From NCEH01 sp040049195 (lineage in GTDB: Bacteria; Pseudomonadota; Alphaproteobacteria; Rhizobiales; Xanthobacteraceae), in assembly GCF_040049195.1 (NCBI RefSeq), contig NZ_JBDZDL010000011.1: a stretch of DNA of 64,000 nt; one strand, 5' to 3'. The notes under the pieces were generated by a model. That model saw nothing but the letters and a program-made list of their open reading frames with translations, had not been told where the DNA came from and searched no databases. Within the stretch, counting starts at the first letter, position 1. Each line of letters starts with the position of its first letter. This document shows, one piece after another, positions 52,629-62,604 of this stretch. A program made the position numbers and the translations under genes.

Positions 52629-52910
52629 ATGTTGCGTTCGTTCCTATTGCTCTGCATGGCGTCGGCTCTCAGCGGCTGTGCCTCTTGGTCTTATCCCTTG
52701 CCCAAATGCGACGGCTACGCGCGCCGGCCGCTTAACCGCGCCATGTGGCAGTGGGAGGGGAGCAGTAACGTGAAGGCGCAGTCGGACGCTGCGCCCCTGG
52801 CGCCGAACCGCGCAACGGCATTTGCCGATGAGGCGCCGGCATCGCCAACTGGCCCGTTCGCGCATCTCGACAGCGCCGGTTCCTACCGATCTTGCGCGGG
52901 GCAGGGGTGA
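52629..52910 (+). CDS. virB7: VirB7-type lipoprotein
   Basis: A 93-residue lipoprotein with lipobox LSGC (Cys17) and the motif SWSYPLPKCDGYARRPLNRAMWQWE in pieces, typical of alphaproteobacterial conjugative VirB7. It would fix the VirB9 ring to the outer membrane. It overlaps the virB8 ATG by one or more bases. Confidence 0.75.
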   Translation: MLRSFLLLCMASALSGCASWSYPLPKCDGYARRPLNRAMWQWEGSSNVKAQSDAAPLAPNRATAFADEAPASPTGPFAHLDSAGSYRSCAGQG

Positions 52911-53581
52911 TGGTGACGAACGAAAGCCTTAAAAGTTATTTCGAGAAAGCCCGCCGGTTCGATCAGGACCGGATGATCCGGGCGGAGCGCTCGACCCGGG
53001 TCGCCTGGTTCGTGGCGATCTGCGCCAGCATCCTGGCGGCGGCCGCGGTCTTCGCGGTTGCGGGTCTGACGCCGCTAAAGACGGTGCAGCCCTTTGTCGT
53101 CAGGGTCGACAATTCCACAGGCATCGTCGATGTGGTCTCGGCCCTGACCGCGACCGCCGGAACCTACGACGAGGCCGTCACCAAGTATTTCGCGGCGCGA
53201 TACGTCCGGGCGCGGGAGGCCTATGTCTGGAGCGAGGCGGAAGAGAACTTCCGGACCGTCGCCCTTCTTTCCACCCAGGCCGAGCAGCAACGGTTCGCCG
53301 CGCTCTATCGCGGCAGCAATCCGGAATCTCCCCAGAACATCTATGTCCGCAGCGCCACTGCCCGGATCAACATCGTCTCGATCTCGCTGATCAACCCTCA
53401 CGTGGTGTCGGTCCGCTACATCCGCACCGTCACGCGCGGAGAGGATGTCCGCACCACCCATTGGGTGGCAACGTTGACCTTCGCCTATGTCAACGCGCCC
53501 ATGTCCGCGACGGACCGGTTGGTCAATCCGCTCGGCTTTGTCGTGAGCGAGTACCGGGCCGACCCGGAGGCCATCAATTGA
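52910..53581 (+). CDS. virB8: VirB8 inner-membrane assembly protein
   Basis: A 223-residue bitopic protein: an N-terminal cytoplasmic part (LKSYFEKARRFDQDRM), one TM helix (WFVAICASILAAAAVFAVAGL), then the NTF2-like periplasmic domain (VQPFVVRVDNSTGIVDV). It bridges the VirB complexes. ATG 52910 shares its first base with the virB7 stop. Confidence 0.92.
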   Translation: MVTNESLKSYFEKARRFDQDRMIRAERSTRVAWFVAICASILAAAAVFAVAGLTPLKTVQPFVVRVDNSTGIVDVVSALTATAGTYDEAVTKYFAARYVRAREAYVWSEAEENFRTVALLSTQAEQQRFAALYRGSNPESPQNIYVRSATARINIVSISLINPHVVSVRYIRTVTRGEDVRTTHWVATLTFAYVNAPMSATDRLVNPLGFVVSEYRADPEAIN

Positions 53582-54438
53582 AGCGCGCTGCTCTCATCTT
53601 CGTGGTGGCTTGGGCCTGCCTCGTCACCCCTGCCAATGCCCTGGAGACGCCCAGCAGCGCACCCCAGGACAACCGGGTCCGCTTCGTCGACTACGAGCCC
53701 TACAACATCACCAAGATCGTGGGCTCGCTGCGCTCCTCGGTCCAGGTCGAGTTCGCCGAAGACGAGGAGATCGCTCATGTGGCGCTCGGCAACACAGTGG
53801 CCTGGGAGGTGGCACCCGCCGGAAACATCCTGTTCCTAAAGCCGCGCGAGAACCAGCCGGTGACGAACATCTCTGTGGTGACGACACGGCGCAATGGAGC
53901 GACCCGCAGCTATCAGATGGAGCTCACGGTGCGCGACGGCTCGGTGGCCTCGGGACAGCCCACCTACTTCTATGTGAAGTATCGATATCCCGCCGACGAG
54001 GCCGGGCGCCGGCGCCAGGAGGCAGCGGCAAGGGCTCAGGCCGCCCAGGCCGGCTATGCCGACAAGGTGCTCACCTTCCATGAGCAATATGGCCCCCGCA
54101 ACTGGCGCTACTCGGCGCAGGGCTCGGCCGCGCTCGAGCCGGAGGCGGTCTACGACAATGGCAAGCTGACCACCTTCGCTTTCACCGGCAACCAGGAGAT
54201 GCCGGCGATCTACATGGAGAATTCCGACGGCACGGAGAGCCTGGTCCCGAAATCGGTCGAGGGCGACCTAGTGCTCGTCCAGGCCATCAGCCGCAAGTTC
54301 ATCCTGCGACGTGGCGGCGATGTGCTCTGCATCTTCAACGAAGCCTATGACCGGGTTGGGATCAACCCGGGCACCAACACGACGTCTCCCTCGGTCGAGC
54401 GGATCGTGAAACCACAATCGGCGCCGAAGGCGCAATAG
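53578..54438 (+). CDS. virB9: VirB9 outer-membrane core protein
   Basis: A 286-residue protein of the outer ring. Signal peptide (ALIFVVAWACLVTPANA), then N-terminal domain (RVRFVDYEPYNITKIVG, AWEVAPAGNILFLKPRE) and a C-terminal beta domain that binds VirB7 (YFYVKYRYPADEAG and onward). It begins at TTG 53578, overlapping the virB8 stop. No ATG is in frame at a suitable place. Confidence 0.92.
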   Translation: MKRAALIFVVAWACLVTPANALETPSSAPQDNRVRFVDYEPYNITKIVGSLRSSVQVEFAEDEEIAHVALGNTVAWEVAPAGNILFLKPRENQPVTNISVVTTRRNGATRSYQMELTVRDGSVASGQPTYFYVKYRYPADEAGRRRQEAAARAQAAQAGYADKVLTFHEQYGPRNWRYSAQGSAALEPEAVYDNGKLTTFAFTGNQEMPAIYMENSDGTESLVPKSVEGDLVLVQAISRKFILRRGGDVLCIFNEAYDRVGINPGTNTTSPSVERIVKPQSAPKAQ

Positions 54439-54447
54439 GGGCGGGCG

Positions 54448-55608
54448 ATGGCGGACGATATCGAAAGCGGCGTGCCGGGAGAGCGCGGTCAGTCCGTCAC
54501 TGGACGGCGGCAAGACAACCCGCTCCTGAAACGCGGAGCGGTGGTGCTGGCCGTCATCGCATTCGTCGGCTTTGCCCTGTGGTCGATGCGAGATCGAGGA
54601 CCGCGGACGGACGCTGAGAAGCCCGAGCGTGTCGTCATCCGGCAGACCTCGGCTTTTGAGCCGGCCCGCCAGCCTGCGGCCATGCCGGAGGTGAAGCTGC
54701 CGACGCCGGTCGTCACGCCGCAAGCCGCCCCAGCGGACGACCCGTTGCTCGATGCCGCCCGCCGCGCCCCGGTGATGGCGTTCGGCGCACAGCGCGGCCC
54801 ACAGAACCGGCAACAAGCTTCCGGCGTTCCAGCTGACGCAAGCTCCAACTATGTGCCTCTGAATGGAGCAGGAGGCGGCTTCAATGGGCCGGGCGAGAAT
54901 GAGGACCAGCGTTTCGGCCGCATGATGACGCCGACCCGCCTCGAAGGGTCACGGGCGGGCACCCTGGGCAATCGTGATTTCATCATCGCCATGGGCACGT
55001 CGATCCCGTGCGTCCTTGAGACCGCCTTGTCCTCGGATCAGCCCGGCTTCGCCAGCTGCGTCATCAATCGCGACGTGCTCTCGGACAATGGCCGTGTCGT
55101 CATGATGGAGAAGGGCACGCAGGTCGTGGGCGAGTACCGTGGTGGCCTGCGCCGCGGGCAGGCCCGCCTCTTCGTACTGTGGAATCGCGCCAAGACCCCG
55201 AAAGGCGTGATCATCACCCTCGCATCACCGGCCACCGACGCCTTGGGCCGGGCCGGCATGGACGGCTATGTCGACACTCATTGGTGGGAGCGCTTCGGCA
55301 GCGCTCTGCTGCTTTCGATTGTTGGCGACGCCGCCAACTACGCCCAGGGCCAGCTCCAGCAGGGCGACATCCAAGTCCAGAACAGCGCCAATGCCGGCCA
55401 GCAGGCGGCCGCCATCGCGGTCGAGCAGTCCATCAACATCCCGCCGACGCTGGAGAAACACCAGGGCGAGTTGGTGTCGATCTTCGTCGCCCGGGACCTG
55501 GATTTCTCTGGCGTCTACGGTCTGCGCGTCACCGAGCCGCGCAACACGATCTACGATCGCGGCGTGCTCGGCGACTTCAGCCGGCGTTCGACGCTCGTCA
55601 CAAAATAG
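54448..55608 (+). CDS. virB10: VirB10 energy-coupling core protein
   Basis: A 386-residue protein that spans both membranes. A single TM helix near the N-terminus (AVVLAVIAFVGFALWSM) is followed by a Pro-rich region and the TrbI domain (FIIAMGTSIPCVLETALSSD, GTQVVGEYRGGLRRGQ, LGRAGMDGYVDTHWWERFG in pieces). It transmits ATP energy from VirB4/VirB11 to the outer-membrane pore. Confidence 0.94.
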   Translation: MADDIESGVPGERGQSVTGRRQDNPLLKRGAVVLAVIAFVGFALWSMRDRGPRTDAEKPERVVIRQTSAFEPARQPAAMPEVKLPTPVVTPQAAPADDPLLDAARRAPVMAFGAQRGPQNRQQASGVPADASSNYVPLNGAGGGFNGPGENEDQRFGRMMTPTRLEGSRAGTLGNRDFIIAMGTSIPCVLETALSSDQPGFASCVINRDVLSDNGRVVMMEKGTQVVGEYRGGLRRGQARLFVLWNRAKTPKGVIITLASPATDALGRAGMDGYVDTHWWERFGSALLLSIVGDAANYAQGQLQQGDIQVQNSANAGQQAAAIAVEQSINIPPTLEKHQGELVSIFVARDLDFSGVYGLRVTEPRNTIYDRGVLGDFSRRSTLVTK

Positions 55609-55622
55609 GCGAGGGGAGGGGG

Positions 55623-56636
55623 ATGACAGAAGGAGCAGATGTCGGCGTCGTCCGCGACCTGCTTTTCCCTCTCGCGCAATTCCTCAGCGACGAGACGCTC
55701 TACGAGATCGTGATCAACCGCCCGGGCGTGGTCCTGACCGAGGGTCCCGGCGGGTGGCGCAGGCACGAAGCACCGGATCTCACGTTCGAGAAGCTGATGC
55801 GGCTCGCGCGGGCCGTGGCGAGCTATTCGCACCAGTCGATCGACGAGTCCCATCCCCTGCTCTCCGCCACCCTGCCCGATGAGCATCGCATCCAGATCGT
55901 CATTCCACCCGCCACCCCTAAAGGCACGGTGAGTATCACGCTCCGCAATCCCTCCGCGGTCGCGCTGACGCTCGACGATCTCGAAACCGCCGGCCTCTTC
56001 TCGGAAGTCAGTCCGATCCCCGACGAGCTCTCGGCAGCCGACGCCAGGCTGCTCGAGCTATACCAAGCCGGAAGCTACATGCCGTTCTTGCGGGAGGCGG
56101 TGCTCGCTCGAAAGAATATTATCATTTCGGGCGCGACGCGGTCCGGCAAGACCACGCTCTCGAAGGCGCTGATCCAACATATCCCCGAAGACGAACGGCT
56201 GATCACCATCGAGGACACGCCCGAACTCGTGATCCCGCAGGATAACCATGTGCGGCTGTTCTATTCGAAGGACGGGCAGGGGCTGGCCAAGATCGGGGCG
56301 AAGGAGCTTTTGGAGGCATCCTTGCGCATGCGTCCGGATCGCGTCCTGCTGCAGGAGCTCCGCGACGGCACCGCCTTCTATTACATCCGCAACGTGAATT
56401 CAGGACATCCCGGCTCGATCACCACCGTGCATGCCGATTCCGCCAGGTTGGCGTTCGAGCAGCTTACGCTGCTCGTGAAGGAATCTGATGGTGGGCACGA
56501 CCTCGAGCGGAGCGATATCCGCGACCTGCTGAAGATCGCGATCGACGTCATCGTTCAGTGCAGGAGAGCAGGGGGGCGATTTCGTGTGTCAGAGATCTAT
56601 TTCGATCCGCATCGGCACACCGGACCAGAGATGTAG
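55623..56636 (+). CDS. virB11: VirB11 secretion ATPase
   Basis: A 337-residue hexameric ATPase. Walker A is SGATRSGKTT near residue 170; the His box SGHPGSITTVHADSA and the Walker B region RMRPDRVLLQELRDG are clear. It switches the channel between pilus assembly and transport. It is the last gene of the operon in this window; no virD4 or relaxase follows. Confidence 0.94.
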   Translation: MTEGADVGVVRDLLFPLAQFLSDETLYEIVINRPGVVLTEGPGGWRRHEAPDLTFEKLMRLARAVASYSHQSIDESHPLLSATLPDEHRIQIVIPPATPKGTVSITLRNPSAVALTLDDLETAGLFSEVSPIPDELSAADARLLELYQAGSYMPFLREAVLARKNIIISGATRSGKTTLSKALIQHIPEDERLITIEDTPELVIPQDNHVRLFYSKDGQGLAKIGAKELLEASLRMRPDRVLLQELRDGTAFYYIRNVNSGHPGSITTVHADSARLAFEQLTLLVKESDGGHDLERSDIRDLLKIAIDVIVQCRRAGGRFRVSEIYFDPHRHTGPEM

Positions 56637-56950
56637 CGCGAGGAGCTAATCGGAGGGTCGAATACCGTTTCATTGATCGAAGAGCTGTTCGTCACTTCGG
56701 CATGCTTTCGCGCGCTATCCGAGACACGCCATGGGCGAATCCAAGATATTCATCCAGAATTTGGCTTCCAAAATGGCAAAGCGTCGATCTTTGCACGGTT
56801 TGAGATTTGACTTCCATCCTAGGCCTACCGCTTTTTTTGGCAGCAGTGCGACGGATACCTAAATAGCAGTGTGACCGGCTCGCCTATGCCAAGTACCCCA
56901 AAGCTTAGCAGTGCCATCAAGCCTTTTAAGCCCCATCGTGAGGTGAGGCG
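56637..56950. other. gap after virB11 without a recognised gene
   Basis: 314 bases; no open frame with a plausible ribosome site or family likeness. It has a lower GC content than its neighbours and separates the secretion operon from the chrA/IS5 debris. Confidence 0.5.
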
Positions 56951-57612
56951 TCAGCCTATCAGATGCCGAAGCGCCACGCCTGCCAGTGCACAACCTGCCA
57001 GGGTTGGCAACATTCCAATCTCAAACCGGAGCATAGCGACCATCGCCGCAAGGGAAAGAACAGCCGCCCGCCAATCGACGGTGTCGGGAAAAGGAAGGTC
57101 CACGCCGATGCCGAGAAACCAAACCGTTCGGACTTCGCGGAACACGACGTGGAGCGCGAACCAGAGGGCGAGATTCATGATCACGCCGACTACGGCCGCC
57201 GTGATGGCGGACAAAGCCGCCGATATGGCCCGGTTGCTGCGCAGCGCCTCGACATAGGGCGCCCCGAGGAAGGTCCAGAGGAAGCACGGCGCGAACGTCA
57301 TCCAGGTGGTGAGGAGGGCGCCGAGGCATCCGGCGAGACGCGGATCGAGCGACCCCGGCGTCCGGACGGCGGCCAGGAAACCCACGAACTGGAGCACCAT
57401 GATGAGGGGACCGGGGGTGGTCTCCGCGAGGCCGAGGCCGTCCACCATTTCCCGGGGGGCGAGCCAACCGAAGGTCTGCACCGCCGCCTGGGCCACGTAG
57501 GCAAGGACGGCATAGGCCCCGCCGAAGGTGACGACGGCCATGGCGCTGAAGAAGCTCCCGTTCTGCGTCCAGACGCTGGGTTCCGAGCGGCGGCGAGCGC
57601 CGAGAAGCTCCC
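56951..57612 (-). pseudogene. chrA: chromate transporter ChrA, N-terminally truncated
   Basis: About 220 codons match the C-terminal half of ChrA: FFSAMAVVTFGGAYAVLAYVA, APREMVDGLGLAETTPGPLIMVLQFVG in pieces, ALLTTWMTFAPCFLWTFLGAPY. The whole first half, including its own conserved motif, is missing; the frame runs straight into IS5 transposase sequence near 57610. The half-length form may be one of the short ChrA type in other genomes, but the abrupt junction argues for truncation. Confidence 0.82.
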
Positions 57613-57914
57613 CCCTTTTTGCCGTTCGCCCCCTGCTGGTGGACGCGGATGGTGGTGGAATCGACCATCTGGATGTCGCCGTCGTAGGCCTTCGACACCG
57701 CATCGAAGATGCGATCCCAGACGCCGATCTTCCGCCATCGCACGAAACGGTTGTAGCAGGTTGTGGAAGGCCCGTAGCGTTCGGGGATGTCGGCCCACGG
57801 CGAGCCCGTGCGAAGGCGCCAGTAGATGCCGTTCAGCACCATCCGGTCGTCCGCCCGAGCCACCCCGCGCGGCTTGTTCGGCAACAGCGGCTCAATGATG
57901 AAGTGAGGTGGTTC
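57613..57914 (-). mobile_element. IS5-family transposase fragment
   Basis: About 100 codons match the N-terminal half of an IS5-family (IS427-like) transposase: IIEPLLPNKPRGVARADDRMVLNGIYWRLRTG in parts, GVWDRIFDAVSK, IQMVDSTTIRVHQQ, GANGKKGG. The match stops at GKKGG, where IS5 proteins continue with further conserved residues, and gives way to chrA. The first residues also do not match. No inverted repeats were identified. Confidence 0.75.
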
Positions 57915-58166
57915 GATCGACACTTCATATACCGTCAATGGCCAAATTCGCCGGCGGTAATTCCATCGGCCAGGGGAGAGGTCGTTGAGAAAAAACCAAA
58001 GATACAGTTCAGGGCGACGCGTTTGCCTCGCAGGAGTGGCCATAGCCACGGAGTTTGGATAATTGGCCGCGGTCTCGGGGCTGCCATGCACGCGGGTCCT
58101 GCATGGCCCTCAACCGGGGCCCGAAGTGGGCTGGCGGTGAACGTCGAACCACGCTGTACCGCAAGC

Positions 58167-59243
58167 CTACGGTTCGTCATGGTTGAGAAGTGACCAGACA
58201 GCAACGAACAGAGCGACGATCAGCGGGCCGAGGACAAATCCGTTCATGCCGATCAACGAGAGCCCGCCCACCGTGGAAATGAGCACGGCGTAGTCCGGCA
58301 GCATGGTGCCCTTCCCCACCAAAGCTGGCCGCAGGAAGTTGTCCACCGTGCTGATCACCAGCGTGCCGATCGCGAGCAGGATGGCGCCTTTCAGATAGGC
58401 GCCGGTCAGCAGCAGATAGGCGGCCGCCGGTACCCAGACCAGTCCGGCGCCCACGGCGGGGAGGAGCGAGAGCACGGCCATCAAGACGCCCCACAGGAGC
58501 GCGGCCTGGATCCCCAGCATCCCGAAAGTGACTCCGCCGATGGCGCCCTGGATTGCGGCGATGGTGACATTGCCCTTGACTGTGGCCTTCACCACCGAGG
58601 TGAACTTCTCGAGCAACTGGTCGGTTTCGCGCGCGCCGAGAGGGCTGGCTTTGCGGATACGGGCGGCAAGGGCTACGCCATCGCGGAACAGGAAGAACAG
58701 CAGGTAAAGCATCACCCCGAGGCTGATGATGAACTGGGCCGTGTTCTGCCCGATGATGACCGCCCTGTTGGCGAGGGTCTGGCTGAATTCGAGGAGGAAC
58801 GATGTCAGCCGGGTCTGGAGCTGAGCCATGTCGCCGAGATCGAGCGCGGCAAGGGCCCTCCAAACGAAGGACGGCAGCACCCCCTGGAGCTGTGCGAGCA
58901 TTGTGCCCGGATCGAATTCGCGCGTGCCGATGCGGGTGTAGAGGCTGGCGGCTTCGTTGGCGAGGGCGGCGAGGATCAGTGTGCCGGGGATGACGACGAC
59001 GCAGATGCAGGCCAGGACGCTGAGTGCCGCCGCGAGGTTGCGCCGGCTGCCGAGCCGGTTCTCGAGCCCGCGTTGGAGCGGATCGAACAGGATCGCGAGG
59101 ATGACCGCCCACAGGATCGCACCATAATAGGGCGACAGCAGCCAGAGGAACGCCACCGTCACGAGGACGATGGTGGCGTGAAAGGCGAACTCCTGGATCT
59201 TCGTCCGCGACATGAGCGGTACAGGCCCCATGGTTGCAGACAT
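58167..59243 (-). CDS. AI-2E family (PerM-type) permease
   Basis: A 358-residue membrane protein of the AI-2E/UPF0118 family with eight or so helices (for example AFHATIVLVTVAFLWLLSPYYG, LAVLSLLPAVGAGLVWVPAA in parts). Family members export autoinducer-2, small signals or act in Na+/H+ exchange; the role here is not known. The start at 59243 avoids a long overlap with the RND gene; the frame opens at 59363. It lies 37 bases after the RND gene in the same direction. Confidence 0.85.
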   Translation of the reverse strand: MSATMGPVPLMSRTKIQEFAFHATIVLVTVAFLWLLSPYYGAILWAVILAILFDPLQRGLENRLGSRRNLAAALSVLACICVVVIPGTLILAALANEAASLYTRIGTREFDPGTMLAQLQGVLPSFVWRALAALDLGDMAQLQTRLTSFLLEFSQTLANRAVIIGQNTAQFIISLGVMLYLLFFLFRDGVALAARIRKASPLGARETDQLLEKFTSVVKATVKGNVTIAAIQGAIGGVTFGMLGIQAALLWGVLMAVLSLLPAVGAGLVWVPAAAYLLLTGAYLKGAILLAIGTLVISTVDNFLRPALVGKGTMLPDYAVLISTVGGLSLIGMNGFVLGPLIVALFVAVWSLLNHDEP

Positions 59244-59280
59244 CCTGTCTGGCCTATTCGGATCCGGCGTGTCCGAGCCG

Positions 59281-62200
59281 TCAATGTGTGGCTTCGACCT
59301 TCGGTGTGTCTGTTCGAGTTTCGGTTTCGGTGCCGGGCATCCGCCGCCGAGCGTCGAGATCATAGAGGATGGGAACGACGAACACGGTGAGCGCCGTGGA
59401 TACCACCGTTCCGAAAATCAGGGAGATGGCGAGCCCGCCGAAGACCGGGTCCGTCACCATGATCGCCGAGCCCAGGATGATGGCGAGCGTGGTGAGAAGG
59501 ATCGGGCGCAGGCGCACGGCTCCGGCCTGCCGCACGGCCACATCGAGAGGCATGCCGTGCTTCAGATTGTCCTGGATGAAGTCGATGATCAGCAGCGAGT
59601 TGCGGATCACGACGCCGGACAGGGCGATGATGCCCACCATGGAAGTTGCCGAGAAATCCGCCCCCACCAGCCAGTGGCCCGGGAAGATCCCGATGATGCC
59701 GAGCGGTACTGACGACATGGCGATCATGGGAATGAGGAACGACCGATAATAGGCCACGAGCAGGAAGTAGACCATGAGCAGGGCGCCGCCCAGGGCCACG
59801 CCCATGTCGCGGTAGATGTCGAGGGTCATGCGCATCTCGCCGCCCCACAGGAGTTGGTAGCCACCGATGGTGTCGGGCACGTCCTGGACGAAGCCGAGAT
59901 TGCCGGTGCGCAGCGGCTGCCCGTCCGGCGCCGTGATGCCGGAAAGGCGCCGCTGCAGGTCCAGCACGGCGTAGAGCGGCACCGAGGCGGAGAGTTCCGC
60001 GCCGACGAAGGTCACCTTTTCGTTGTCGCGATGGAGGATGGGGCGGTCCGCCTCCGCGGGGATCACTGTCACCAGTTCGGAAAGCGGCACTGGCCTCCCA
60101 TCCGCATTGTCGACGAAGACGCGGTCGAGCCGCGTCGGGTCCACCTCGAAGCGGCGGGGCACGAAGGCGCGCACATCCACCGGGTCCTTCTCGTCCGGCA
60201 GATGGGCGCGGCTCAGCACCTTGCCGCCGTAGATGAGGGAGAGGGCCTCGGCGATCTGCGCCGTGGAGACCTTGGAAAGGGCGGCCTTCTCCTTGTCCGG
60301 CACGATGCGGTGCTCCCGCACGTCCTCCGGCTCGGTGTCGATGAGATCGACCACGTCGTAGGTTTCCGTGAAGGCCTTGCGCACCCCGGCCGACAGCGCC
60401 CGCAGCCCCTCGGAATCCGGGCCGTAAATCTCGGCGAGGACGGTCGAGCGCAGCGGCGGGCCGGGTGGGTCCTCGACCAGGGAGACCTGGGTGCCGGGAT
60501 AGGCCCTCGCGAGGGCCTCCACCTTGGGTCGCAAATCGCGCACGATGTCGATGGAGCTTTCCGACCGGTCGTGCTTGTCGGTGAGGTTCACCCGGATCTC
60601 GGCGATGTTGCTGCCGACGCGGCCAGCCGTGCCCTTGAACAGGCCGTTGAAATCCTCGACGCCCGCCTGCCCGATCCAGCTCTGGGTGTTGGCGACCTGC
60701 GGCTCCGTCGCGAGCAGCGCCATGATCTCCCGCGCGAAGCGGTCGGTGACCTCGATCGGCGTCGTCTCCGGTGTCTTGATGACGACGTTGAACGTGTTCT
60801 TGTTGTCCTTCGGCAGGAAGCCGAGGGGCACGCCCAGCGCCGAGACCGGGCCGGCGACGCCGGACGGGCGAACGAAGTGCCAAGCCCCCTGCATCATGGA
60901 GGCGATCATCAGGACGAGCACGGCCGCGGCGAAGATACGGCGGACGCCGCGCCGGTGCTGGAGGGGCGCGATGAGGCGAAGATAGAGGCGCTCCATCCAC
61001 CCCGGCTCGCCGTGATGCGCGGCTTCCGCGTGGGCGTCCTCCTCCTGCACCTCATGGCGGTGGAGCCACCGGTTGGCCGCCCAGGGCGTGACGATGTAGG
61101 CCACGAGGACGGATGCGGCCATGGCGATGGGCACGTTGTAGGCGATGGGATAGAAATATTCGCCCGGCATGTCGGTGACGAAGAACAGGGAAGCGAACAC
61201 CAGCATCACCGCGAAGGTGGCGAGATTGGTGGCGTTGCCGATTTCGTTGGTGGCCTCGACCGTCATCTTCTCCTTGCTGGCGCGGGAGCGCTTTGCGCCG
61301 TAGTGGCGGTGGATGTTCTCGATGACCACGATGGCCGCGTCCACCAGGAGGCCGAGGGCGAGGATGAGGGCGAACAGCGTCACGCGGTTGATGGTGACGC
61401 CGCCGAGAAGGTCGGCCGCAAGGGTGATGGACAGGATGAGCGGCACCGTCACCATCACAATCAACGCCTCGCGCCAGCCCAGGAAGAAGATCAGGACAAG
61501 CCCAACCGTGGCGAGGGCGATCAGGAGGTGCTCGAGCAGAAGGTTCACGGCGGCATCGGCCTTCTCGCCGTCGTCGCGGGTGACCACCGCCTGAACGTCC
61601 TTCGGCACGAACGTCGCCTGCATCTGTGTCACCCGGTCGATGACGGCGTTGGCCACTGTGACGGCATTGGCACCCTTCTTCTTGGCCACGGCGATGGTCA
61701 CTGCCGGTAGATCTGCCGCGTCCGGTCCACCGAAGCGCGGGTCGCCGGGGCCGAAGGAAAAGCGGCTCAAGGTGGAGAGTTCAGGCGGGGGACCATCGGT
61801 CAGCGTCGCCACGTCGCGCACATAGACCGGGCGGCCATCATGGATGGCCACGATCTGGTTCAGCACGTCGTCCGCGGAGGTGAAGTCGGCTGAAAGCTTG
61901 ATGGCCTCCACCTTTCCGCCGCGCACGGTGGGCGCAAGGGGCACGGAGAGGTTGCTGGCGCCGAAGGCCAGATAGGCCTGGCTCAGCGTCACGCCGAAGG
62001 CCTGAAGGCGGTCGGGATCGAGCTCGATGGCGATCTCTCGCGTCTGCCCGCCCTTCACCGAGATGACGGAGACGTTGTCCGTGCTGCGCAGGTGCTCCGC
62101 CATGCGTTCGGCGAGCCGCTTCAGGGCATAGTCGTCATAGCGCAGGGAGGAGAGGGTCACGGTGACGATGGGCACGTCGTCCGCATCGATGCTGCGCACG

Positions 62201-62604
62201 AAGGGCGTGCTCGCGTCTGCCGGCAGGCGGGCGCGGCTCGCCAGGACCCGGTCGTAGAGCTTCACCAGCGACTCTTCCTTCGGCTGGCCCACCTTGAACT
62301 GCACCTGGACCATGGCGAGGGAGTTCTGCGCCGTGCTCTCCACATGGTCGACGCCGGACATCTCGCTCATGATGCCTTCGAGCGGCCTGACGACGAGCTG
62401 CTCCACCTCGGACGCCGACGCGCCGGGCAGGCTCACCGTGATGAGGGCCGCCGGCACGATGATCTGCGGGTTCTCTTCCCGCGGGGTCTTCAGCACCGCC
62501 ACAACGCCGATCAGCGCCACCGCGATGATGAAGACGATGGTGAGCTTGGAGGTGATGAAGGTCTGGGCGAGGCGCCCGGCCATGTTGAGACGCGGCGTGC
62601 TCAT
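59281..62604 (-). CDS. RND efflux transporter (AcrB-like)
   Basis: An 1107-residue inner-membrane proton antiporter of the HAE type with twelve helices and two large periplasmic loops. The TM4 signature reads GLLVDAAIVVIENIHRH: Asp422 matches the AcrB proton-relay Asp407, but the next residue, Asp in AcrB, is Ala423. This is typical of a sub-branch of AcrB/D/F-type pumps. It overlaps the membrane fusion gene by 4 bases (ATGA). No outer-membrane channel is in this operon; a TolC-type channel or that of the czc operon may be used. Confidence 0.93.
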   Translation of the reverse strand: MSTPRLNMAGRLAQTFITSKLTIVFIIAVALIGVVAVLKTPREENPQIIVPAALITVSLPGASASEVEQLVVRPLEGIMSEMSGVDHVESTAQNSLAMVQVQFKVGQPKEESLVKLYDRVLASRARLPADASTPFVRSIDADDVPIVTVTLSSLRYDDYALKRLAERMAEHLRSTDNVSVISVKGGQTREIAIELDPDRLQAFGVTLSQAYLAFGASNLSVPLAPTVRGGKVEAIKLSADFTSADDVLNQIVAIHDGRPVYVRDVATLTDGPPPELSTLSRFSFGPGDPRFGGPDAADLPAVTIAVAKKKGANAVTVANAVIDRVTQMQATFVPKDVQAVVTRDDGEKADAAVNLLLEHLLIALATVGLVLIFFLGWREALIVMVTVPLILSITLAADLLGGVTINRVTLFALILALGLLVDAAIVVIENIHRHYGAKRSRASKEKMTVEATNEIGNATNLATFAVMLVFASLFFVTDMPGEYFYPIAYNVPIAMAASVLVAYIVTPWAANRWLHRHEVQEEDAHAEAAHHGEPGWMERLYLRLIAPLQHRRGVRRIFAAAVLVLMIASMMQGAWHFVRPSGVAGPVSALGVPLGFLPKDNKNTFNVVIKTPETTPIEVTDRFAREIMALLATEPQVANTQSWIGQAGVEDFNGLFKGTAGRVGSNIAEIRVNLTDKHDRSESSIDIVRDLRPKVEALARAYPGTQVSLVEDPPGPPLRSTVLAEIYGPDSEGLRALSAGVRKAFTETYDVVDLIDTEPEDVREHRIVPDKEKAALSKVSTAQIAEALSLIYGGKVLSRAHLPDEKDPVDVRAFVPRRFEVDPTRLDRVFVDNADGRPVPLSELVTVIPAEADRPILHRDNEKVTFVGAELSASVPLYAVLDLQRRLSGITAPDGQPLRTGNLGFVQDVPDTIGGYQLLWGGEMRMTLDIYRDMGVALGGALLMVYFLLVAYYRSFLIPMIAMSSVPLGIIGIFPGHWLVGADFSATSMVGIIALSGVVIRNSLLIIDFIQDNLKHGMPLDVAVRQAGAVRLRPILLTTLAIILGSAIMVTDPVFGGLAISLIFGTVVSTALTVFVVPILYDLDARRRMPGTETETRTDTPKVEATH

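Noticed and set aside
59854..61710. Plus-strand frame of 618 codons
   Set aside because: Antisense of the RND pump; no domain and typical shadow composition.
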